From positions 1-57,282 of the forward strand of contig LLEY01000277.1 in NCBI GenBank assembly GCA_001414485.1: a stretch of DNA of 57,282 nucleotides, in the 5' to 3' direction. Of this stretch, positions 22,410 through 33,079 are shown in pieces; positions within the stretch are counted from its first letter, which is position 1, and every line of letters starts with the position of its first letter. Source of the stretch: Calycina herbarum. Its lineage: Eukaryota; Ascomycota; Leotiomycetes; Helotiales; Pezizellaceae. The notes under the pieces are model-generated. The model was not told the origin of the DNA. It searched no databases and saw nothing but the letters and a program-made list of their open reading frames with translations. Made by a program: the position numbers and the translations under genes.

Positions 22410-22863
22410 TATTACAAATCACGTTTCACGTAATAAGTAGTCTAGACAGCGTTCTAATAGAATAAGATATAATATCTAGGAAATAGGAGGTAATACAGAA
22501 GGGAATTCGGAATATAAAAGGTATTTAAGGATTCTAGGATCTTACTATTAGAAGTTGGTTATAATCACGTGACTAGGAAGGTAAGCGACATAGCCGACGA
22601 GTCGACTATGTCGACCATAGTTAGACAAATCGACTATAGTAGCTAGGAGGTACGAATGTTCTATATAAGGACTAGTACTTCTACTATTAGATAGGAGCTT
22701 CGTATTTAACTTTAGTTATTAATCTTATTATCTTATTTAATATCTTTAATATAAGTAACGAGTTCACTTCTAAGTAAACAACACATCGTATCTATACTTC
22801 TTATCTATATACTAACCTTCGAGACTTAGTTATCTTTGTTTAGTTTGTTTAAGTTTCGTTATA
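22410..22863 (+). mobile_element. solo LTR s1 of gypsy family A
   Basis: A 454-bp solo LTR starting TATTACAAATCACG (ancestral TGTTACGA..) and ending GTTTCGTTATA, flanked on both sides by the 5-bp duplication CTATA. It contains the family TATA box CTATATAAG. Inserted in repeat B1. Confidence 0.88.
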
Positions 22864-23350
22864 CTATATAAGAACCTCCGTAGTAGTTAATAGACATGTT
22901 TAACTAGTAGTAGTAAGAGATATAGCTTCTTATTAAAAGTTAAAACTAATTAATAGCTAACCTTTCTAGCTAATAAGAATAAGCTCTTATAAGACTTAAA
23001 AGAAGACTTCCTTCTTCTAATCCTTTATAACCTATATCTATCTTAATATTAGCCTTAGTTACGAATACTAATCGTAGGCTAAAACACTGCCTTCTATACC
23101 TAGAAAGATACGACAGAAGTACGCCTAACCTCTTTTCTTAATTCGAAGGCCTTTTATAAGCGAAGTTAGAAATCGACAGTCTATTAATTAGATAAGAGAA
23201 AGAAAGAGTCTAGTACGTCTTTAGAAGACTCTTAGTATAACGGTTTACACCTGAAGAGTACTTGGTCTACCGACCCTTCGTACGAAACGTAACTTTACGT
23301 AACTTCACGTATATTCGTACGAAACATAACTTCACGTAACTTCACGTAAT

Positions 23351-23807
23351 TGTTACGAATCACGCTTACGTAGTAAGTAGTCTAGACGGCGCTCTAATAG
23401 GACAAGGTACAACGTCCAGGAAATGGAAGGTAACACAGGAGAGAATCAGTAATACAAAGGCATTTAAGGATTCCAGGATCTCACTGTTGGAAAGACTGTT
23501 GGATGTCACGTGACCAATGAACATCAGAGGTAATCGGTCTGACGACCTCTAAGGAAGTCAGACAGAATCAGAGCGACAGGTACTGATTCCAGTAGTATAA
23601 AGGTTCTATATAAGACTAGCACGTCTGCTATTAGATAGGAGCTTCGTACTTAACTTTAGTTATTAATCTTATTATCTTATTTAATATCTTTGATATAAGT
23701 AACGAGTTCACTTCTAAGTAAACACACCGGCGTATCTGTACTTCTTACCTATATACTAACCTTCGAGACTTAGTTACCTTTGTTTAGTTTATTTAAGTTT
23801 CGTTATA
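23351..23807 (+). mobile_element. solo LTR s2 of gypsy family A, little RIP damage
   Basis: A 457-bp LTR, TGTTACGAATCACG to GTTTCGTTATA, with TSD GTAAT on both sides. Unlike its neighbours it keeps many CpA and TpG sites in the first 270 bp (for example GTCACGTGACC and GGATCTCACTGTTGG), so its U3 half has seen little RIP. Its U3 core matches that of inverted LTR s4. Confidence 0.88.
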
Positions 23808-23878
23808 GTAATCCTAAGAACCACCTCGGTAATCACCTCGGTAGATACGTAGATCTATAACGAAAGGTATAACGAGAG

Positions 23879-24340
23879 TGTTACGAATCACGGTATACGT
23901 AGTAAGTAGTCTAGATAGCGTTCTAATAGGACAAGGTATAACATCTAGGAATAGAAGGTAATACAGGAGGAAATCAGTAATACGAAGAGTATTAGAGATT
24001 TCAGGATCTTACTATTGTAGTAACGTTGGAAGTCACGTGCGATCATGTGACGTGATCGCCTATATCGCTCTGATCGCCTTGATCGCAAGCGACGCGAGCA
24101 ACGTAAGCGATGTAAGCAATGTAATTAGAATAGAGGTTCTATATAAGACTAGTACGTCTACTATTAAATAGGAGCTTTGTACTTAACTTTAGTTATTAAT
24201 CTTATTATATTATTTAACATCTTTAATATAAGTAACGAGTTTACTTCTAAGTAAATAACCTAGTATATCTATACTTCTTACTTATATACTAACCTTTAAG
24301 ACTTAGTTATCTTTATTTAGTTTATTTAAGTTTTATTATA
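23879..24340 (+). repeat. 5' LTR of chromovirus A
   Basis: 462 bp, TGTTACGAATCACGG at the start and TTATTATA at the end. A TATA box (CTATATAAG) lies near 24131. The U3 core differs from the solo LTRs s1, s2 and s3. Confidence 0.9.
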
Positions 24341-24419
24341 CTTTAAGTACCTAATTAGAAGTTTAGTTACTATAGCTCTAGTAACCTCTGTAGTAGCTAG
24401 CTCGAATACTAGTCGAGTT

Positions 24420-27400
24420 AATATTATAGGAATATCTAGAAGTGTAACTAGAAGGACACCTGCTAGTATATAGTTAACTAGGGACAACGATAATATTAGT
24501 ATACCGGACGCCTCCGAGCTCTATAAGATTAAAGTACTTAAATCTATTAAAGTTAAGATACTAGATACGTATTATAAGAAGCGAAAGGAACTTAACTTAT
24601 TCCTTCTCTAGATAGATATCTACTTTAACTTTAACTCTAATAAGTTTAAAGATAATTATAACTTATAAACTATCTTTACTATCTTCTATCTTAGGAGATT
24701 AGTATTAGAATAAGCCTAGCTATACTTAGAGGACTTCTTTAAGAATAAGAACGAAGATAGAAAGATAGAATTAACTAAGATTATATTTAAATCTTAGAGA
24801 GGATTTAAAGCAACTATTAAAAAAGTCTTTAGAGACTTTAATATAATTTAAACAGCTGTATATAAGCTTTTAGAGTTACGCTAGACTGGATTAGTAATAG
24901 ATTATACTAATAAATTTTAATATTATAGAATAAAGTCGAGATAGAATACTATTACTCTTATAAAACTCTTTTATAAAGGATTAAAGATATATATTTATAA
25001 GGAAATAGCTAAGTAGAATATATAATTCTTAACTATTACAAGTATGATTAAGGAAGTCGTCTAGCTAGACAACTGCTTATATAAATTTAAGAAGAGTAAC
25101 CTTAGACACGGGGAAAAGAGTAAAGAGTTAGAGAAGTAGAAACACTCTTATACTAACAAATATAGTAAGAAGGTAAACGCTATATAGAAGAAAACCTTTC
25201 TAAAGAAAGAAGGACTTTCCTAGGAAGAGCGAAATCGTTAACATAAGTAGAACTTATATTATAATTATAGCCTACTAGGTTATAAAGTAAATAAGTATAG
25301 TAAGAAGAAAGACTTTAAGAGAAAGAAATAAATTAATACTACTATTTAATAATAGGTAGCCTTAACTAATTATATTAAAATTATAGATAAGGAGCTTAAA
25401 GTATAAGAATATAGAACCTAGATTAAAAATAATAAAGAAATTAGTAGTATATAAGATACTAATAATAATAGGGATCTACTTCTTAAAGAATATTATAATA
25501 CTTAATTAGTAATAGAATCTAAGTAACCTTTTTAAGTAGAATATAAATCACTATTATTAACTAGTTCTTTAGAGATATTAGACTTATCTTCTAGTTTAAA
25601 AGAAGAAATAAAGAATAAAGACCTCGAAGTTAGAGAAACTTAGGCTTTTCTTAAAACCTTTAAATAAGGAAATTAATAAGTATATATTAATAACTAGAAA
25701 CTAGACTTCTAGAGTCCTTATATAATATAAGGAGTTAACCTAACTATCTTAATAATATATAAGGTTATAAGAAATAACCCTAAAATAATAACTCTAGTTA
25801 GTCTAATTACTAGGCGAGAAACTATTAAGAATAAAGAATCTATATATAACTAACTACAAGTTAAGAGATCTACTTATTCTAAGGTTAGAGACGTATAAAA
25901 GGTATACGATATTTTAAAGGAAATCAGTATATAGATATAGTAAGTCTTAATAAGATTTAAAGAACGAATCAAAACCCTCTTTTATAGAATAGTATCTAAA
26001 GACGTTATATTAAAAGAATTTAAGTAATATATTATAGTTATATTAATTAGAGAAGATAGAATAGTATTTAAAGAATATAGTTTACTAAAGTTATTTAGTA
26101 TACTATTCTAAGAGCAAAGAGAGCTTAATATTACTAAATAGGCTAAAACGGAACTAGAAGAATTTTACTATCCTCTAATAGGAGAACTATAGTTTATAGA
26201 AATAGTTTAAGAAACAATAGTATAATAGATATAATATAAACTAAGTCTAACCTTAGATTAGTTATTATAGAAACGGTTTAAAGAAATCTTACTAGAACTC
26301 GCTAGAATAGTAGAATATTATTAGATATACGAAGTAGTATTATTAGACGATAAAGGAGTAGTATTCTTTCCTTAGTCCCAGATTTAAGTAGTTAAGGAAA
26401 AGAACTTAAAAGACTATATATTTAAAGTTTATTATATAAAACTAGAGATAAGTATACTAGAGGCTACTTTAGATTATCTATATATAAGAGAACTATGGTT
26501 TATAGAAGCTATTATAGAAACTAGTTATAAATAGATCTAATATAATTATAAACAAATACTAAAAGGATTTATAAGAGGAATTCCTATAATAATAGGAATC
26601 CTAGAATATAGATTAGTATACGAAGTAGTATATACTAATAAGGAAAGAGTAAGATTCTTTCTATAGTATAAGAATAAGGAAAGAAGAAATTATAATTAAG
26701 AAAATCAATCTTTCAAAGTCTAATATATTAAAGCAAAGTTAGATACTACTTTAAAAGAAAGATAGTTAGTAGTAACTATAGAAATTCAAAGGAAGAAGTT
26801 ATAAGTTATAATAGACTTAGAAGTAATAAGTAACTTTATTTCTCTAATAGCTTAAGAAAAGCTAAACGTTCTAATTAAAGAGATAAGACTATATTAATTA
26901 GAAGTAGTTAATAGAATAGACGTTATATATTAAAATAGGATTATTAATTAGTAAACTATTCTAACGAAAATTAATATTAAAGAATACTACTTAGATATAT
27001 AATTTAATATTATTAAAATAAGAAGTAAGAAAGTAATACTTAGTATACTATAGATTTAAGAATATAATCTAAAAATCGACTAAAAAGCTAAGAAGATAAC
27101 TTTTAGTTAATATAAATATAAGAGTTTATATTTATAACTTTAAAGCTAGAACAAGGTTAGTACTACCTCTTTTAAAGCGCTAAAACACCTTACCTAAGGT
27201 CCTCTACAAGTTAGTAAGAAAGCTAATAACGAAATACTTATATAGTATAAAGAATTTAAGGCTTTATTTAAAAACCTAGAAGACTTATAAGCTTTACTAG
27301 AACATCGCTTATAGGATTATAAGATTAAATTAAAAAAGGGTTATTATCTCTTAAAGTAGAAGCTTTAGTTATATAACTAGAAAAACCTATAAAGAATAGA

Positions 27401-30075
27401 GAGTTATATAAAGGAAGGTATTAAGAAGGAATATATTAGAAGATCTAAGTTACTAATTACCTTAAATATACTTATTATTAAAAAGAAAGACAACCTAGAT
27501 AAGAGAGTATATATTAATTATTAGGAAATAAATTATACTACAGTTAAGAACGCTTATCTACTACTACCTAGCTAATACTTATAGAATAAGTTAAGCAAGG
27601 TAGTACGATTTATAAAATTAGATTAATAAAACGCCTATAAACTTATATAAATAAAAACCAGAGACGAATAGAAGATAGTATTTACCTTACTATTAGGCCT
27701 TTATAAATATATAATTATACTATTTAGACTTTATAATATACTAGCTATATATTAGAGATAAAATAATAATATTTTAAGAGATCTTCTAAGACTAATAGTA
27801 ATCTATTACCTAGATAATATCTTAATCTTCTTAGAAAAAGAAGAAGAATATAAAAAATATATTAGAGAGATTTTATAACAACTTATAAAAGTAAACTCTT
27901 AGTTAAAACTCTTAAAATATAAGTTTAGAGTAACTTAGACACTTTTCCTAAAATAGGTATTTAACTTAGGAAAAATAGAAATAGATCTAGTAAAGATCTA
28001 AGACATCTTAAACTAGAAATTACTAGAAAATATAAAAGATATATAGTCCTTTCTTAGATTTATAAACTTTTACTATCTATTTATATAAGACTATATAAAG
28101 ATTACTAAACTAATAATAACACTAGTTAAGAAAGCTATTAAATTTATTTAGAATAAATAAGCTAAGAACGCTTTTTAAAAGATTAAAGTAAGGTTTATAA
28201 AAAAACCTATTTTATACGACTTTAATATAGAAAAACTAAGTATAATTAAAACAGACGTCTTAGATATATTAGTAGATACGGTTTACCTATAACTAAATAA
28301 TAAGAGAAAACTTATATCTATTATATATTATTCTAAAACATTTAACCTAGTATAATAAAACTATAGTATATTTAATAAAGAGTTACTTACTATAGTATTA
28401 GCTTTAGAATACTAAAGAATTTATTTATAGCTAGTAAAATACCTAGTTATAGTTTTATTTAATTATAAGAATCTTAGGACATTTATAATAACTAAGGAAC
28501 TTATAATAAGATAATTAGCTAGATAGTTAGAGATATTAGAAGGATTTAATATTATTATTTAATATATAAAGAAAACGTTAAATACTTAAGTCGATACTCT
28601 TAGCTAAAAACCTAGATACGAGGGAAATAAGAAGTATAAGAAGATTACGATCTTAAAAACTCTTAAGAATAGAGACCTAGTATCTACTATATACGAAATT
28701 ATAGTAATAAACAACATTTAGATAGATAAAATTTAGAATATATACAAAGGTTATAACTAGTATATAAAAGGAAAATTATAGGTCCCTAGCTTATATATAA
28801 AAGAATTTATATAAGAATATTATACTACGCTTACTTATAGATACTAAGGAATTCGTAGAACTCTCTAGAGAATAAGATAATACTACTATATTAATTAATT
28901 ATCTATAATAGTTAAAGAAGTAATAGTAGAATATAATACCTATACTAGGAATAAGGCTTCCTATTATACTCCTTATAGATAGATAAACACTACTTTAATA
29001 CTATAAATACCTTAGAAATTAATATTTATAAATTTTATTATTAAGTTATTAAAATCTAAAGATCTAATAATAGGAGTTAAATATAATTTAATCCTAGTTA
29101 TTATAAAACGACTTATAAAATATATAATTCTAGTAGTATATATAGAGTTAAGTATAACTAAGGAATTAGTATTCGTATTTCTTAAAGAAGTAGTCTTAAG
29201 ATATAGACTATCTAAAGAAATACTCTTAGATAGAGATAAACTCTTTACCTCGAAATTTTAAATCGCTCTTATAAAACGATTAAGTGTAAAAAGAAAGCTC
29301 TTTATAGCTTTTCACTCTTAAATAAATAGAGGAAATAAATAGATAAATTAAGTAGTTAAAATATACCTTCGTTATTATATAAACTACTAGTAAGATAACT
29401 AGGTAGAGCTACTACCTTTAGTATAATTTGCCTATAATAGTTTAGTAATAGAAATAATACTTATTATACTATTCTATACTAATTTTAGATATAAATTATC
29501 AACGTATAAAGAACTACTACCTACGACCATCGATAACTAGCTTACTCGTATTTAGGTCTTAAAAATCAAAGAGTTATATAAGGAACTTATAGAGGATTTA
29601 TAGTTTATTACTAAAAGAAATACATACTACTATAACAAACGACATAGTTAAGAGCTAATACTAAAAGAGAAGAATAAAGTCTACTTAGTATAAAAGAATA
29701 TTAATATAAAAAGACTAAGTAATAAACTAGATTATAAAAAACTTAGACTATTTAAAATTAAATAAGTTAAAAGACCTTTAAATTATAAATTAACACTACT
29801 AAAAATAATAAACATCTATCTAGTATTCTATATATCCTTACTTAAACTAGTACTACTAAAAGTACTACTAGCTCTAATTATAGAAATTTAACTAGTTAAT
29901 CTAAACACTAAATATAAAGTTAAAAAGATTCTTAACTATAAGATTATTAAAAATAAGATTAAGTATTTAATTAAATAGTTAGATTACTTATACTTAGAAA
30001 ATACTTAAGAGCTAAAAAGCAATCTTAACTACTACTTAGAGGAACTTTGGAAGTTCTACTACTAAAACCTAGGGT
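24420..30075 (+). pseudogene. gag-pol of chromovirus A (all domains, many stops)
   Basis: Coding order: capsid-like gag (24.42-25.1 kb), zinc knuckle (25.25-25.31 kb), linker, protease (about 26.8 kb), reverse transcriptase (27.4-28.0 kb), RNase H (28.2-28.7 kb), integrase (28.75-29.5 kb), chromodomain (29.94-30.07 kb; LIK*LDYLYLENT*ELKSNL). Stops are TAG or TAA at positions where CAG, CAA or TGG would fit, and Cys/His positions have turned into Tyr, both expected from C-to-T and G-to-A change at CpA/TpG. A single reading frame can be followed across long stretches. Confidence 0.85.
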
Positions 30076-30084
30076 TACCTATAT

Positions 30085-30660
30085 CTTATAGTTAAAAGAG
30101 AAAGCCTTAAAGAAAGCTGAATTAAGAGTTAGCTCGTTAATAAAAGCGAGGTCGTTAGAAGAAGAAGAGGCCGCTAGCTAGGCGATCTCTAATTCCCTTT
30201 CTTCTTTCTCCTTCTCTACTCTTTCTTTCTTATTAGCTTTATTAAGCTCTTATAGGTTAGTAAGACTATAATAGAGTATCTCTTACTCCTGATCTACAAA
30301 GAAGTGTTATTATTTTTATAAGTAAAGAATCTTCTATATAGCTTCTTCTTAAATCTTATAAGCTGTTTCTTCCTTCTATTATAACCGCTGCTTCTAAGTA
30401 TTAATAGATTCCTACTCGAAAATTAAAGGTATTCGGTTTTATAACTCGATATCGTAAGATTTGCTCTTCCTAGTATACTTAGAGTACTTAGAACTACTAG
30501 GAACGCTAATATATCGACGACTGGTTTTCGTATTTATATAGCAAGTATAAGGAATTATTTCACGTTCTAAACGTTCGATTTAAAGAGTGTTAAGAGTTCT
30601 ATATTATTTAAGCTTATCCTTTAAGAGAGGTGTTAATAGTATAATAGGAACTAGGGAGGC
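30085..30660 (-). pseudogene. antisense accessory frame in chromovirus A
   Basis: On the strand opposite to gag-pol, between the chromodomain and the 3' LTR, one frame stays protein-like for about 190 codons if TAG/TAA are read as RIP products. From the N-terminal side: a Cys/Tyr-spaced basic block (IPYTCYINTKTSRRY.. then KYSKYTRKSKSYD, about 30430-30560) that looks like a mutated zinc-binding motif, then a Glu/Lys/Gln-rich, coiled-coil-like part with EKEKEERELEIA (about 30180-30230), then a Ser-rich and hydrophobic end. No TGA is seen in this frame. I do not recognise the family; it could be an accessory gene of the element or a captured host gene piece. Confidence 0.5.
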
Positions 30661-30732
30661 CGCTAGCCTCTTAACGATATTTTCTTAGGCTATACTTAAG
30701 TATAGAGATACGCTAGTCTAAGAAGGGGATAG

Positions 30733-31194
30733 TATTACGAATTATAGTATATATAGTAAGTAGTCTAGATAGCGTTCTAATAGGATAAGGTATAACATCT
30801 AGGAATAGAAGGTAATATAAGAGGAAATTAGTAATACGAAGGGTATTAGGGATTTCAGGATCTTACTATTATAGTAATATTAGAAGTTATATACGATTAT
30901 ATAACGTGATCGCCTACATTGCTCTAATCGTCTTAATTGTAAGCGACGCGAGCGACGCGAGTAATATAAGCGATGTAATTAGAATAGAGGTTCTATATAA
31001 GACTAGCACGTCTACTATTAGATAAGAGCTTCGTACTTAACTTTAGTTATCAATCTTATTATATTATTTAACATCTTTAATATAAGTAACAAGTTCACTT
31101 CTAAGTAAACAACCTAGTATATCTATACTTCTTACCTATATACTAACCTTCGAGACTTAGTCATCTTTGTTTAGTTCGTTTGAGTTTCGTTATA
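30733..31194 (+). repeat. 3' LTR of chromovirus A
   Basis: 462 bp, the same length as the 5' LTR, beginning TATTACGAATTATAG (TG changed to TA) and ending GTTTCGTTATA. It differs from the 5' LTR mainly by transitions, so the age of insertion cannot be taken from LTR divergence without removing RIP sites. Confidence 0.9.
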
Positions 31195-31543
31195 GAGAGC
31201 TATAGTAAGACTTCAGCTTCTTATAACTTATACTTACTATGACGAAAGCTATAACGAAGAGCTATAGCGAGACTTTAGCTTAGAAGCCTCGACGTAAGAG
31301 GTTCTACGTATAAAACCTCTTTCCTTATACGTAGAATAGACTTCTCTCTTTAGTTAATTCTTCTTATAATAAAGATAACCTTATTTATTAACCTCTTTAT
31401 ATTCGGCTTATAATATTAGAATTAACTTATTCTTTCTTATATTTACTTATTAAGTATATTAAACGAACTATATATAGTAGATCTTATAAACTTTTCTTAT
31501 ATAATATAATATAAGTACGAAAATCCTTTATAGTTAAAATATA

Positions 31544-31975
31544 ACGTGTATATATAGCGAACCGGCTAAATAAGCGAACCGGCTAACTAAAAACATATCT
31601 AAAATCGCGATTTTAATATTTTAATATCTTTATAAATTATTAATTAAAAATTTTAAAATTAAAACTTTAATTTTATTACTATATAAATATTTAGAATTCT
31701 AAGTTTTAAAGACTATATAATTTTACTTAGCGATTCGCTTAAAAACACTCTTATAATCTTATCTTTTTTCTTCTTCTTTTAATAACTTTTTAATATAAAT
31801 TAGTCTTAGTCTTATATTTTATAACTTTATATTTATATAATAATAAAATCAAAGTTTTAATTTTGAAATTTTTAATTAATAATTTATAAAGATATTAAAA
31901 TATTAAAATCGCGATTTTAGATATATTTTCAGTTAGCCGGTTCGCTTATTTAGCCGGTTCGCTATATATACACGT
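31544..31975. mobile_element. MITE J with ~135-bp inverted repeats (Tc1/mariner type)
   Basis: A 432-bp foldback element, starting ACGTGTATATATAGCG and ending with its complement, flanked by TA. The terminal inverted repeats run for about 135 bp and are nearly perfect, and contain AGCGAACCGGCTAA twice in tandem. The termini resemble those of element C (35981-39717), so J is likely a non-autonomous relative moved by the C transposase. Confidence 0.85.
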
Positions 31976-32464
31976 TATAGTTTTATACGATTAAGATATA
32001 TAGTCTTATATAAATATAATAGTCTAAAGTATATAGTAGACGACTATAAATATAATAGAAGATATAAACTTAGTAGACGTATAAGAACTTATATAAGAAC
32101 CTCTATAGTAGTTAATAGACATGTTTAACTAGTAGTAGCGAGAGATATAACTTCTTACTAAAAGTTAAAACTAATTAATAGCTAATCTTTCTAGCTATTA
32201 AGAAGAAGCTCTTATAAGGCTTAAAGAAAGACTTCTTTCTAATCTTCTATAACCTACGTCTACGTCTACCTCGACACTAGTATTAGTTACGAATACTAAT
32301 TATAAGCTAAAACACTGTCTTCTATATCTAGAAAGATATAATAGAAGTACGTCTAACCTCTTTTCTTAATTTAAAAGCCTTTTATAAGCGAAGCTAGAAA
32401 TCGACGGTTTATTAATTAGATAAGAGAAGAAAAGAGTCTAGTATATCTTTAGAAGACTCTTAGT

Positions 32465-33079
32465 AGACGTAGCTATAAGGATTTTTCCTTAGATAGAATA
32501 CGCTTACTTAGAGAATAAGTTTATAGTTATAGAATTTTTAAGACAGATTCGTATAGCGTTCTATAACCCTCGGCTATAGTAAAAAGCACTTAGCTAGATT
32601 AAGTAAACAAAGTAAAACTAACGACCTTTTAACGAATTCTTTAACGAATTCGATTAGCTAATTCTAGAAACTTCTAGCTTATCTTAAAATCAGTCTCTAA
32701 TAAAAAATTTATCTTTTTTATTTTTTATTACGTTTTTTTATAATTTTTACGTAATAGAGTTTATAAGAGTTAATACGAGTTAAGCCGGCTCTACTTTTTT
32801 ATTATATTATATTAGAAATTCTAGATATATTATTTAAAGAGTCTAAGAATTTATAATATAATTTAGTACTAGAAAGAGTAGTTTAAATTTAGTATTTTAA
32901 TTTATATATAATATATCTATACTACTAATCTAATTAACGAATTATTATAACTTTTAAGTATATAAAAGAATCTATTATATACTAAACTTATTTTTAAAAT
33001 AAAAGAATCTCTATTTCTATATACTAGAAACTATTTAAAGCCTAAGTTATAAAAATACTAGATAACTAGTTTACTTTTA
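32465..33079. other. RIP-mutated A/T-rich DNA, unidentified
   Basis: Follows repeat B2 and precedes element I. A stretch of about 90 bp near 32800-32890 is an inverted match to about 39770-39860 (shared TTTAGTACTAG.AAGAGTAG). Nothing else is recognised. Confidence 0.4.

Larger units (their letters stand above)
21459..23235 (+). repeat. repeat B, copy 1 (carries solo LTR s1)
   Basis: It begins TATAACGGTTTA and ends GAAGACTCTTAG; without the LTR inserted at 22410 it is about 1.3 kb. Copy B2 follows directly, and blocks of both copies align throughout (for example TTCGGCTTATAATATTAG and GTTAATAGACATGTTTAAC). B1 has roughly 260 bp near 22035-22295 that B2 lacks, plus a 2.5-fold internal repeat at 21911-22040. 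Probably long LTRs or a tandem duplication of a decayed element; heavily RIP-mutated. Edges are accurate to a few bases. Confidence 0.65.
23879..31194 (+). mobile_element. complete Ty3/gypsy chromovirus (family A), RIP-inactivated
   Basis: A 7316-bp element with two 462-bp LTRs (23879-24340 and 30733-31194) and a perfect 5-bp TSD GAGAG (23874-23878, 31195-31199). A purine tract (AGAAGGGGATAG) precedes the 3' LTR. Between them, in + orientation but full of TAG/TAA stops, I can follow gag with a zinc knuckle whose cysteines have become tyrosine (YYNYSLLGYKVNKYS, about 25255-25305), protease near 26790-26850, reverse transcriptase (YYLDNILIF at 27801-27830, ancestral YLDDILIF), RNase H, integrase (about 28750-29500) and a C-terminal chromodomain (about 29935-30065). 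Chromodomains guide such elements to heterochromatin. A further antisense frame fills the space before the 3' LTR. No intact protein remains. Confidence 0.93.
23236..32464 (+). repeat. repeat B, copy 2, split by four insertions
   Basis: About 1.0 kb of B sequence is spread over 9.2 kb because solo LTR s2 (23351), complete chromovirus A (23879) and MITE J (31544) sit inside it. Removing each insertion with one target copy restores continuity with B1, for example across CTATAACGAAAGGTATAACGAGAG / CTATAGTAAGACTTC, whose unbroken counterpart lies at about 21567-21615. It ends GAAGACTCTTAG like B1. Confidence 0.7.
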
